Below, piece by piece: positions 12,381 to 22,695 of a stretch of DNA of 64,000 nt. The notes beneath the pieces are model-generated. The model ran no database searches, had not been told where the DNA came from, and worked only from the letters and a program-made list of their open reading frames with translations. The position numbers and the translations under genes are program-made. The stretch's first letter is position 1, and each line of letters opens with the position of its first letter. The stretch comes from Siphonodentalium dalli (lineage: Eukaryota; Mollusca; Scaphopoda; Gadilida; Siphonodentaliidae), in contig CP136067.1 of the NCBI GenBank assembly GCA_032622095.1, positions 81,556,705 to 81,620,704 on the forward strand, written 5' to 3'.

Positions 12381-12760
12381 TTATTGATTTGTTGTTGTTG
12401 AATGAATGTGCGAGGGTACTGTTGTGTCACCGTGTACTTGAGTATGTGCATATGTATGGATATGTGTAACGAGTATATGTGGGTATGGGTGACTGTGCGT
12501 ATGCACGTATACATGAATACGTACGTGAGTCAGTACCCAGGAAAGTAGGTATGTAATAGGTTTGTATGTATGGATGTATGCATTGATGCACATGTAAGTA
12601 TATAATATGTACGACAGGTGTACTTGTGCGTTCCGTTGCGTGTGTTCGTTAGTATATATGTAAGGGGTTAATGTGATTACGTGCATGAATGGATGCATAC
12701 ATGTTGCAAATATGTAAGTATGTAATACGTGCATGTTGGCCCGAATGTGCGCAATTAGGT
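12381..12760. repeat. Degenerate GTATG-type microsatellite
   Basis: Dense GTATG, TATGTA and GTGCAT repeats. The minus-strand 117-residue frame, rich in His, Tyr and Thr, simply translates this simple sequence and should not be called a gene. Confidence 0.7.
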
Positions 12761-12906
12761 CTATGTAAATATGTTATTAACATGAAGGGTAGTCTTTGTT
12801 GTTGATCAAACTTGTATTTCTGTCGTATTGTTTTTTGTTCTTGAGTTCTTTGTAAAAAAACAATATGTATGTTTATCCACTCTTCGTTATCGGAGGATTA
12901 AAAATA
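12761..12906. other. Unannotated DNA left of the satellite
   Basis: No match to the MITE that abuts the right end of the satellite. Confidence 0.35.
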
Positions 12907-15900
12907 TATAAAGTATAATCACAGCTGATAGCGCTATAAAGTATAATAACAGCTGATAGCGATATAAAGTATAATCACAGCTGATAGCGATATAAAATAT
13001 AATCACAGCTGATAGCACTATAAAGCATACTCACAGCTGATAGCGCCATAAAGTATAATCACAGCTGATAGCACTATAAAGTATAATCACAGCTGATAGC
13101 GATATAAAGTATAATCACAGCTGATAGCACTATAAAGTATAATCACAGCTGATAGCGCCATAAAGTATAATCACAGCTGATAGCACTATAAAGTATAATC
13201 ACAGCTGATAGCGATATAAAGTATAATCACAGCTGGTAGCACTATAAAGTATAATCACAGCTGATAGCGATATAAAGTATAATCACAGCTGATAGCGCCA
13301 TAAAGTATAATCACAGCTGATAGCGATATAAAGTATAATCACAGCTGATAGCGATATAAAGTATAATCACAGCTGATAGCGCTATAAAGTATAGTCTCAG
13401 CTGATAGCACTATAAAGTATAATCACAGCTGATAGTGATATAAAGTATAGTCTCAGCTGATAGCACTATAAAGTATAATCACAGCTGATAGTGATATAAA
13501 GTATAATCACAGCTGATAGCGCTATAAAGTATAATCACAGCTGATAGCGCCATAAAGTATAATCACAGCTGATAGCGATATAAAGTATATTCACAGCTGA
13601 TAGCACTATAAAGTATAATCACAGCTGATAGTGATATAAAGTATAATCACAGCTGATAGTGATATAAAGTATAATCTCAGCTGATAGCACTATAAAGTAT
13701 ACTCACAGCTGATAGCGCTATAAAGTATAATCACAGCTGATAGCGATATAAAGTATAATCACAGCTGATAGCGCTATAAAGTATAATCACAGCTGATAGC
13801 GCTATAAAGTATAATCACAGCTGATAGCGCTATAAAGTATAATCACAGCTGATAGCGATATAAAGTATAATCACAGCTGATAGCGCTATAAAGTATAATC
13901 ACAGCTGATAGCGCTATAAAGTATAATCACAGCTGATAGCGCTATAAAGTATAATCACAGCTGATAGCGATATAAAGTATAATCACAGCTGATAGCGCTA
14001 TACAGTATAATCACAGCTGATAGCGCTATAAAGTATAATCACAGCTGATAGCGATATAAAGTATAATCACAGCTGATAGCGCTATAAAGTATAATCACAG
14101 CTGATAGTGATATAAAGTATAATCACAGCTGATAGCGATATAAAGTATAATCACAGCTGATAGCGATATAAAGTATAATCACAGCTGATAGTGATATAAA
14201 GTATAATCACAGCTGATAGCGCCATAAAGTATAATCACAGCTGATAGCGATATAAAGTATAATCACAGCTGATAGTGATATAAAGTATAATCACAGCTGA
14301 TAGCGCTATAAAGTAGAATCACAGCTGATAGCGCTATAAAGTATAATCACAGCTGATAGCGATATAAAGTATAATCACAGCTGATAGCGCTATAAAGTAT
14401 AATAACAGCTGATAGTGATATAAAGTATAATCACAGCTGATAGCGCCATAAAGTATAATCACAGCTGATAGCGATATAAAGTATAATCACAGCTGATAGT
14501 GATATAAAGTATAATCACAGCTGATAGCGCCATAAAGTATAATCACAGCTGATAGCGATATAAAGTATAATCACAGCTGATAGCGAAATAAAGTATAATC
14601 ACAGCTGATAGCGCTATAAAGTATAGTCTCAGCTGATAGCGCCATAAAGTATAATCACAGCTGATAGCGATAGAACGTATTGTCACAGCTGATAGCACTA
14701 TAAAGTATAATCACAGCTGATAGCGATATAAAGTATAGTCACAGCTGATAGCACTATAAAGTATAATCACAGCTGATAGTGATATAAAGTATAATCACAG
14801 CTGATAGTGATATAAAGTATAATCTCAGCTGATAGCGATATAAAGTATAGTCACAGCTGATAGCACTATAAAGTATAACCACAGCTGATAGTGATATAAA
14901 GTATAATCACAGCTGATAGCGATATAAAGTATAATCACAGCTGATAGCGCTATAAAGTATAATCACAGCTGATAGCGATATAAAGTATAATCACAGCTGA
15001 TAGCGCTATAAAGTATAATCACAGCTGATAGCGATATAAAGTATAATCACAGCTGATAGCGCTATAAAGTATACTCACAGCTGATAGCGCTATAAAGTAT
15101 AATCACAGCTGATAGCGATATAAAGTATAGTCACAGCTGATAGGCTATAGCGCTATAAAGTATAATCACAGCTGATAGCGATATAAAGTATAATCACAGC
15201 TGATAGCGCTATAAAATCAGCGATATAAAGTATAATCACAGCTGATAGCGCTATAAAGTATAATCACGGCTGATAGCGATATAAAGTATAATCTCAGCTG
15301 ATAGCGCTATAAAGTATAATCACAGCTGATAGCGCTATAAAGCATACTCACAGCTGATAGCGATATAAAGTATAATCTCAGATGATAGCGCTATAAAGTA
15401 TAATCACAGCTGATAGCGCTATAAAGCATACTCACAGCTGATAGCGATATAAAGTATAATCTCAGCTGATAGCGCTATAAAGTATACTCACAGCTGATAG
15501 CGATATAAAGTATACGCACAGCTGATAGCGATAAAAGTTTAATCACAGCTGATAGCACTATAAAGTATAATCACAGCTGATAGCGATATAAAGCATACTC
15601 ACAGCTGATAGCGATATAAAGTATAATCGCAGCTGATAGCGATATAAAGTATAATCACAGCTGATAGCACTATAAAGTATAATCACAGCTGATAGCGCTA
15701 TAAAGCATACTCACAGCTGATAGTGATATAAAGTATAATCGCAGCTGATAGCGATATAAAGTATAATCTCAGCTGATAGCACTATAAAGTATACTCACAG
15801 CTGATAGCGATATAAAGCATACTCACAGCTGATAGCACTATAAAGTATACTCACAGCTGATAGCGCTATAAAGTATAATCACAGCTGATAGCGATATAAA

Positions 15901-16072
15901 GCATACTCACAGCTGATAGCGATATAAAGTATAATCTCAGCTGATAGCACTATAAAGTATACTCACAGCTGATAGCGCTATAAAGTATAATCACAGCTGA
16001 TAGCGATATAAAGTATAATCTCAGCTGATAGCGCTATAAAGTATAATCACAGCTGATAGCGATATAAAGCAT
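12907..16072 (+). repeat. 28-bp satellite array, forward block
   Basis: About 113 head-to-tail units of 28 bp. The core TATAAAGTATAATCACAGCT plus GATAGCGx is almost invariant. Each unit carries a CAGCTG palindrome and a TATAAA. Variation concentrates in the junction after GATAG, where CGC, CGA, CAC, TGA and CGCC forms recur. Rarer A-to-C/G changes give TATACTC and TATAGTC. A few units are irregular (about 15143 and 15215). No ORF is sustained. Confidence 0.95.
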
Positions 16073-16690
16073 ATCGCTATCAGCTGCGATTATACTTTAT
16101 ATCGCTATCAGCTGTGAGTATGCTTTATAGCGCTATCAGCTGTGAGTATACTTTATAGTGCTATCAGCTGAGATTATACTTTATATCGCTATCAGCTGTG
16201 AGTATGCTTTATAGCGCTATCAGCTGTGAGTATGCTTTATAGCGCTATCAGCTGTGATTATACTTTATAGCGCTATCAGCTGAGATTATACTTTATATCG
16301 CTATCAGCTGTGATTATACTTTATAGCGCTATCAGCTGAGATTATACTTTATAGCGCTATCAGCTGTGATTATACTTTATATCGCTATCAGCTGTGATTA
16401 CACTTTATAGCGCTATCAGCTGTGATTATACTTTATAGCGCTATCAGCTGTGATTATACTTTATATCGCTATCAGCTGTGATTATACTTTATAGCGCTAT
16501 CAGCTGTGATTATACCTTATATCGCTATCAGCTGTGATTATACTTGATATCGCTATCAGCTGTGATTATACTTTATATCGCTATCAGCTGTGATTATACT
16601 TTATATCGCTATCAGCTGTGATTATACTTTATATCGCTATCAGATGTGATTATACTTTATATCGCTATCAGCTGTGAGTATGCTTTATTA
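16073..16690 (-). repeat. 28-bp satellite array, inverted block
   Basis: At about 16073 the same unit switches strand (TATCGCTATCAGCTG, TTATACTTTATA) and runs about 22 units in reverse orientation. The switch reads AGCGATATAAAGCA then TATCGCTATCAG, with no unrelated DNA between the orientations. Confidence 0.93.
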
Positions 16691-16738
16691 TAATAATAAA
16701 GCATACTCACAGCTGATAGCGATATAAAGTATAATACT
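16691..16738 (+). repeat. 28-bp satellite, terminal forward unit and hairpin
   Basis: Orientation flips again at TTATTATAATAATAA (about 16686-16700). The last units form a near-perfect hairpin of about 35-bp arms (about 16655-16735) around this centre. Confidence 0.85.
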
Positions 16739-16898
16739 CAGGCAAACAACAGTCGGGCGAAAGGATACTACAAGTTTTGAAGAATTCATATCGTTGGTGG
16801 GAATTTTTCAGATAATAAGTTCAACAAATATAGTTGTTTATTGAACTTATTATCTGAACCTTCCCAAAGGAAATTAATCGCATTTAGTATAGAAAGGG
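16739..16898. mobile_element. Right half of a TTAA MITE abutting the satellite
   Basis: Includes the family hairpin (CAGATAATAAGTTCAACAAA and its complement, 16812-16858) and the right end CATTTAGTATAGAAAGGG followed by TTAA (16899-16902). The upstream stretch aligns loosely with 3060-3118 of the full copy. The left half is absent; the satellite occupies its place. Confidence 0.6.
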
Positions 16899-17042
16899 TT
16901 AATATAAATTTATCCATGTACTCGCAACGTGATCCATAAAAGTTTCCCGAGAGGAGAATGGCCGGCTCTGTCATCTGATCAGATAACAAACAACACGAAG
17001 GAACAAGTCGACAAAAACAACTCAGAAAATAGCGTGCCGTAT

Positions 17043-17262
17043 GTTTATTATAGTTGATTAGGGAATTTGATCCGCATCGACAGTTCTTCTCATCTGAAGG
17101 AATATACCGAGTTCCAATTATCGGTATATAGCGTGATGAATCCGAACACATGACACATATCAGTACTATATTCACACATCCCCTATTTGCATTGTGTGTA
17201 CCAAAATGAAACAGCATCCCCTATTTGCACTTGTGTGTACCGAAAAGAAACAGCATTTTATT
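17043..17262 (+). repeat. 220-bp direct repeat, left copy
   Basis: Matches 21423-21642 base for base, with three substitutions that I count and no gaps. It starts GTTTATTATAGTTGATTAGG and ends AAACAGCATTTTATT. Inside, a unit of about 39 bp (CCCCTATTTGCA...GAAACAGCAT) is itself tandemly doubled. It sits directly against the left end of the P-superfamily element. Confidence 0.9.
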
Positions 17263-17280
17263 AATATAGACGGGATAGCC

Positions 17281-17437
17281 GTCTTCCTATTTGCCTCTGT
17301 ATGAACGTCCCGGCGGACCGGACTGTATACTCACCGACTCGCGCCAGCGCACCAGGCGGCCATATATCTGTTTGTTGTCGGCTTGTGAACACGGATTGTT
17401 TTTGTTAATAATTTTCACTTTTGGATCACGCATTACG
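17281..17437 (+). promoter_or_regulatory. Predicted first (non-coding) exon and promoter region of the transposase
   Basis: A GC-richer stretch just inside the left terminus ends at a strong splice-donor match, GTAAGT, at 17438. The next acceptor-like site is at 18607. No N-terminal THAP zinc-finger coding sequence is visible here. The transcription start cannot be placed from sequence alone. Confidence 0.4.
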
Positions 17438-17639
17438 GTAAGTTACATAGACAATTTACTACTTTGCGCGAATAAATGTGTTTACTGTTATATACATTTC
17501 CGATTTGGGTTCACTAAATCTTTCAATACTGTTTTCTTAGTGCTTTAAATTGATCTGAAAATCTGGAATTTTGTTGACATCCACTCGCATCAATTTGCCC
17601 ACCCATCCACAGCGCCGATTTTGTCGTTTTTCGTTCAAT

Positions 17640-18345
17640 TTTACTGGTATATAATTTATTTTGCGAACACACAAACATTGTGATATGCTACAACGTGGTA
17701 TAAATTAGATATAATTTGTTGGACAGGCACGTTGTTTCGATTCATCAAGATGAAATTTCCGAATGAAAATCAAAAATATCTTCACCCACGGAAACAGGAT
17801 TGATAAAATATGGCGGAATTCGCTGTGAAGCGAAGTTTCAGCTTCAACTACTTTTTAGAAAATAAAAGTATTCACAATTTGTGTGGATAAAGTGTTTCAA
17901 TATACATTAGTTATTTGTATCTGTTCATTTTGAAGATGGTCAGATGTTTACATTTTTATAAATTTGTCATCAAAATCTGGAAAAAGGCTAATTTTTCCAA
18001 ATTGGCCTAAAAAAGTCACAAAAGTTTCAAAGTCAACTTCTTTATAATCGAGCATTATATACTCATACCATGTATTTTATCTCCTTGAGAAAACACTATA
18101 TAATCGTTTGATGGGAAGATTTTTCTGAATTTATGTGTTTTAATGATAAATTTGTGTTAACTAAAATATTTACTAGTATTGCAGTAAGCCTGGTATCCAA
18201 CCTGATCTCCCTAGATGTTGTCGGATTTTTGTGTAATATTACTGGCCTATAATTGATGTTGTAAACACTGTTGTGAACACAAACACATTGTAACATGCTA
18301 CACCATGCTATAAATTAGATATAATTTGTTGAACAGGTAGGTTTC
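17640..18345. repeat. Direct duplication inside the predicted first intron
   Basis: Blocks at about 17655-17735 and 18260-18340 share GAACACA, CAAACA(C)ATTGTxA, ATGCTACA and TATAAATTAGATATAATTTG in the same order, about 600 bp apart. Confidence 0.6.
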
Positions 18346-18607
18346 AAACAACCTACATGTACATTATTTGTGACTGTTTCCCCCTCTGGTAAAAATGACG
18401 CTTATGTAACAAAGCATACAAACACTTATAACAGTCAATAGACATGTGTCAACTTGTAAGTCTATTATATCTCTGTAGCCTGCATTTATACTTTAAGGGC
18501 CTCTGGCCATTATGGGCTGCCTATTTCACACATATTGAAAGAAAATCCTGTATTGCTATACATGTACATAATGTTATCTAAACCTTAACACCATTCTCTC
18601 TTTCCAG

Positions 18608-18679
18608 AAATACAAAGAATTCATACTGTTCATCTGGCCAACCTGAAGCTCAGTGAAACGTCGTAAACCTCAAAGACAG
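18608..18679 (+). other. Predicted second non-coding exon of the transposase leader
   Basis: Bounded by an acceptor with a pyrimidine tract (CTCTCTTTCCAG, ending 18607) and a donor (GACAG|GTAATT, from 18680). 72 bp with no start codon that reads into the transposase. The following acceptor is TTGTTACAG ending at 19109, just before the start codon. Confidence 0.45.
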
Positions 18680-19110
18680 GTAATTTACACATAAATATTT
18701 AATGGAAATAACATATACCAGTATTAAATATGTCCTGTCAACTTTGATACCAAAATTTACAAAATTTCCTAAACCTATTTTCAGCTTAAACAAAATTTGA
18801 AATATTTGAGATTACATGTAACATCATTCGTATGGCACAGTCGTCAAGAAATCAAAAACATTCATTCATAAAGTAATATGTCACACAATGTCATAATTAA
18901 GAACGCTCTTTATTATATACTGCTTTTGTACGATGGAAGCATGTACGCTCTTTATACGCTCTTTATACGAGAGAGTCGTTGGACTTGTTGCTAGACTGAC
19001 ATAAATTCTAAATAAGTTTTTTTTTAAATCAATGGCACTAGCATTTTAGTCTTTCTATATACAACTACCTCGTTTTCGTTGTGATAATGGGCTTTATCAT
19101 TTGTTACAGG

Positions 19111-19860
19111 ATGCCAAAAAAGAAGCGAAAGGCTGTTGCACCATTGAGAAAGGGGTATTGGAAGAAATCTAAATCAGCAGAACAATCCAGTGATCATCCT
19201 GATGTTGCCTCTGCAAGCGACACTGATGAAGAAATCTTCAAAGGAGAAAACACAGTAATTCACATGAAAGTCACAAATGACGGAACTACTCAAACAGACA
19301 CTGCTAATGTTACGAGTGTTCATGACGATGGAACTCAAACTGCGAACCATGACTGGCTTCTTGGAGATTCTGCACCATTGGAATGTCTGAAACAAGATCT
19401 GATATCAACTATGATTCCCCCTTACATCATGCGATCAGATGTTAATGACATCAATATTATTGAATTTTATCTGGGAAGTGCAGACAAAACCGGTATTAAA
19501 TTATTAGTACAGATTGACCATACTTATGTTCCGAAAATATTTGTACACAGAAAAGAACTTCCTCGGAACAACCCATTCTGGGATGGACTACCTCGGATAT
19601 GTGACTCTGTGACATTGTGCCAGCAACTACTGGATAAACTCAGGACGTTTTCCGTCTGCATTGGTAATCCAGATGAGGATTACCACTTTGTTGCCCCTCT
19701 TGGTAGTGATATCTCTGATGGAGTAACATGTGACGTCAGAGCCTTCAGGGAGCAAGATTTCTGTGCTGTGACGAGTGGTATCGCATACAATTCTACGATA
19801 AGATCTTCAAAATGCTCTCTGTTGGTAACAAATAACCGGTGTGATAACTGTCAAGTATAG
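19111..19860 (+). pseudogene. P-superfamily transposase, N-terminal part
   Basis: I place the start at 19111 because a splice acceptor (TTGTTACAG) ends two bases upstream and the in-frame residues before it are intron. The protein opens MPKKKRKA, a classical basic nuclear localisation signal. After a variable Asp/Ser/Thr-rich region comes a conserved-looking block ending with Cys residues (SSKCSLLV...RCDNC), resembling the Cys pair that precedes the coiled coil in P-like transposases. A TAG at 19858 ends this frame, while the obvious continuation starts a few bases later in another frame, so a stop and a 1-nt shift have disabled it. No THAP domain is seen. Confidence 0.65.
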
Positions 19861-19862
19861 AG

Positions 19863-20641
19863 AGAGAAATGCTTCGTAAGAGAGCCAGTCGACGAAAGAA
19901 ACGTGAAAATTCCACACCCAATGTAAAAAGTTTACAACACAAGTTCATGGACAAAACTGAACTTATCTCTAAAGTAAACAACCAAAAGCAGGAAATCCGG
20001 ACAATCAGATCAGAAGCAGATACATACAAACAGAATTACTTAAATTACATCAACGATCATGGTGTATCAACATCATCAACCCAGGATTCTGAGCTGAAAG
20101 ACTTAATGTCCATATGCGGTCCGGAAGTGGAGAAAGCGTTTCCAGATCCAAACAGCCCACAAAGGCTCTTTTGGGAGCAGCAAGTGAAGTATAGAAACTC
20201 GGGAAAAAACGGTATGCGCTGGCATCCGACAATTATTCGTTGGTGCCTATATATCAGAAGTAAAAGTTCTGCGGCATATGATGCTATTCGAAATTTAGGA
20301 TTCATCAAGTTACCCGGGACAAGCACACTTTATGATTATTCTCACTATATGGAGAGTAAGTTGGGATTTCAACCTGAGGTATTGACATTATTAAAAAAAG
20401 AGGCGGATAAACGTGATATGACTGGAAACGATGGAAGGTGTTATGTTGGATTGTTGTTCGATGAGATCAAGATAAAAGAGGACCTGGTATATGACAAGAA
20501 TACTGGCGAGTTGATTGGATATGTTCATTTGGACTCTGTTGGCAATGAACTGGCGAAAATGGATAAATCATCGTCATCAAATCATAGTGTTTTGGCTAAA
20601 CATGTGTTGGTGTTGATGGTTCGTGGAGCTGTCACTTCGCT
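19863..20641 (+). pseudogene. P-superfamily transposase, central part, truncated
   Basis: This continues the preceding frame after a small lesion. Counting from the ATG at 19869: a basic, coiled-coil-like stretch (residues 1-60), then GMRWHPTIIRWCLYI (115-129) and a Ser/Tyr-rich segment ending TLYDYSHY (153-160). Next is GLLFDEIKIKE (194-204), the start of the RNase H-like catalytic fold with its first acidic residue, then GELIGYVHLDSVGN, and LAKHVLVLMVRGAVTSL (242-258). Homology to P/THAP9-type transposases stops at about residue 258. The rest of the RNase H fold and its other catalytic acids are missing, so the protein cannot be active. The frame runs on to 20759, but that tail is the antisense of the zinc-finger exon. 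Confidence 0.8.
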
Positions 20642-20912
20642 TGTTCATTGTATGCCCCCTCAAACCACTCCTAGATTTATAAACTTTGTCGCAAGACGGA
20701 CAAACGTACTCGTATTCGGCAACTCTTTGATGATCCTTAGAATTGTCGTGTATCGGTGATTTTCGCTCTGAATTATCAACAGTTGTTGCGACACCGAATT
20801 CACAAGCATTCGTTATAACGTCTTTCTCGCGGAAACAATCACTATCTGTATATTCTTCCAGTAATAAATCTAAATTTAAATCATCCCACGAAACAAATTC
20901 TGATGTATCCAT
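20640..20912 (-). pseudogene. 5' exon of an antisense C2H2 zinc-finger protein, truncated
   Basis: Starting at ATG 20912 the minus strand encodes an acidic N-terminus (MDTSEFVSWDDLNLDLLLEE), a Ser/Asp-rich linker, then YVCPSCDKVYKSRSGLRGH. That is a C-x2-C-x12-H zinc-finger start with the usual hydrophobic positions. The second histidine is lost because the sequence changes to antisense transposase within about five residues of the first. No donor GT is at the junction, so this is a deletion or fusion point rather than an exon end. It may be an accessory gene of the transposon or a captured host exon. Confidence 0.55.
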
Positions 20913-21416
20913 GTTTGCGTAGTACTAATAATTGTAATGACTGGTTATGAGTTCGATTTTTGGACTATTTGTAATATTTTGGAGGGGATTAATCACGACT
21001 GATTCGACTTTTAAGTGTGAGTACCCATTACCGTGAACAAACAGATACATTAGCTGTTAACAGAGCGCGTTATATCAGTTACTATATAATACATTTACAC
21101 AAAAAAACATTAAAAATGTCACCGCTTGCATGCAAACTCCTCACTATTTAATCAATTTCACAATGACCTAAACTTATTCTAGTATTTATAATTATGTAGC
21201 TAATGTACATTCCACGCGAAATCGTTTTCGGATTAGGATAAGGCGATTTTCTTGTCGCCGTCGGTACATAATAGACAGTGGCATTCAGTGGGCGACGCCA
21301 TCTTGTTTACACGTCGCTATGCGCAGAGAGCAACACTCGCAGCTAATTAGCATAACAATAACCGCCGCGATATCTACACGAGAAGTGGCGAGACGCCTAT
21401 CCCGGTGTTATATTAG
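20913..21416 (-). promoter_or_regulatory. Upstream region of the antisense zinc-finger gene, to the right terminus
   Basis: About 500 bp with no ORF. On the minus strand it holds CAAGATGGCGTC at about 21296-21307, resembling a YY1 or initiator-type AAGATGGC motif, in a GC-richer block (21240-21400) next to the terminal repeat. It is positioned to drive the zinc-finger frame; promoter function is inference. Confidence 0.3.
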
Positions 21417-21422
21417 TCCCAG

Positions 21423-21642
21423 GTTTATTATAGTTGATTAGGGAATTTGATCCGCATCGACAGTTCTTCTCATCTGAAGGAATATACCGAGTTCCAATTA
21501 TCGGTATATAGCGTGATGAATCCGAACACAAGACACATATCAGTACTATATTCACACATCCCCTATTTGCACTGTGTGTACCAAAATGAAACAGCATCCC
21601 CTATTTGCACTTGTGTGTACCAAAAAGAAACAGCATTTTATT
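21423..21642 (+). repeat. 220-bp direct repeat, right copy
   Basis: Second copy of 17043-17262, same orientation, exactly 4380 bp downstream at both ends. It is separated from the right transposon terminus by only a few bases (TCCCAG). Beyond it the flank differs (TTTCAATTTC against the transposon end). Confidence 0.9.
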
Positions 21643-22595
21643 TCAATTTCATCTGTCCTCTATACTTGTTACAAAGAGAAATCATGCTGATCGTTTTGTT
21701 CGCCTTGGTACAATGTGTATAAGAGTTCTAACAACTGAAAAATTACCTTTCGGTGACCCTAACGCTTCCTATGAAGTTAATACTGAATTATTCAAGATAG
21801 TACAGGCATACATCAATGCTGCCAAGAGATTTGAATAATTACCTTTAATTGTATATCCTGCAGATCAGATATGTGGTAGAGAGTCCCTTCCTGTCGCCAG
21901 TGGAACACGGATGACGGGTTTACTCCAAATTTATTTGATTAGATTGTTTGTGTAATGTGCTGTCAATTTGATCTTCTGTATTTCTATTTCTATCATTTGA
22001 ACCTTTGTTGTGAGAGCAGCAACTGTAAGTTTTGTAACGTGTGCTCCGATCCCTTATGCTGAGCTTAGCTTAATAATTATGTTTATACTATTAGTATTGG
22101 GATGGTCTATGTTCTGGTTAAAGATGTATTCAGGGTTACAGGCAATTTCTACGTAACTTGTTTTGCTTTTTGCATAACATGTTTTGACAAAGAAGCTACT
22201 TGAAAGACACTAAGCGCGGTCTGATTTGACACCAAATTAATCAATATTTCCTTGTTAATTTTCAGCTTACGAGGCAAAACAAATATTTGCAATCACCGTC
22301 ATTCGTATGGCACAATTGCAACCATTGCGAAAATACACAAAAACATGAAAATGTGTACAAAAGATCATAACTGAGAAAGTTCTTTATATGAGGCATGGGC
22401 GGTAAATGGAATTTTTGCTAGCTTGACCGAATTTCCTGTTTCCTGTTTCCGTTTTGCCGCAAGCGGACGCACTCAGTTGGTGCTCAAGAAAAAATTCCTA
22501 TAATCGACGATCTTCGGGCTAAATGAACAATTTCTGAACAAAAATAAATATAAAGCAGAACTTGTGGACAAGAATGAGATACGATTCTGTGAGGT
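21643..22595. other. Unannotated DNA
   Basis: A block at about 22225-22345 (TTTTCAGCTTA, TCATTCGTATGGCACA) resembles 18755-18860 inside the transposase intron, so a diverged dispersed repeat is likely. No gene. Confidence 0.4.
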
Positions 22596-22695
22596 GGCGG
22601 TGTTGGTGTTGGAGTTGCTGTTGCTGCTGCTGACGTTGCTGTTGCTGTTGCTGTTGTTGTTGTTGTTGTTGTTGTTGCTGTTGTTGTTGTTGTTA
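22596..22695. repeat. TTG/CTG trinucleotide microsatellite
   Basis: Runs of GTTGTTGTT and GCTGTTGCT. The Asn/Ser- or Thr/Ala-rich minus-strand frames across it are products of the repeat. Confidence 0.85.

Larger units (their letters stand above)
17261..21416 (+). mobile_element. P-superfamily DNA transposon, internally rearranged
   Basis: Left terminus TTAATATAGACGGGATAGCC and right terminus (inverted) CTAATATAACACCGGGATAG share a terminal inverted repeat of about 25 bp around GGGATAGxCGTCT. Between them lie a predicted spliced 5' leader, a P-type transposase broken after about two thirds of its length, then an antisense C2H2 zinc-finger exon with upstream sequence running to the right terminus. 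No short target duplication is visible outside the termini; 220-bp direct repeats abut instead. Family assignment rests on the transposase, not the ends. Confidence 0.75.

Noticed and set aside
12381..12734. 117-residue minus-strand frame
   Set aside because: It translates a degenerate GTATG microsatellite; composition is His/Tyr/Thr/Ile only, with no domain.
12907..16738. Regular short repeats suggesting a CRISPR array
   Set aside because: The units are directly adjacent 28-mers with no unique spacers, no leader and no cas genes, in a eukaryotic context. It is a satellite.
16786..17217. 143-residue minus-strand frame with a partial duplicate at 21397-21597
   Set aside because: The shared part is the 220-bp direct repeat. 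The rest differs, no domain is present, and the frame crosses a MITE hairpin.
17291..17548. 85-residue plus-strand frame as the missing THAP domain of the transposase
   Set aside because: No C-x2-4-C...C-x2-H pattern is present, and the frame runs through a strong splice donor at 17438.
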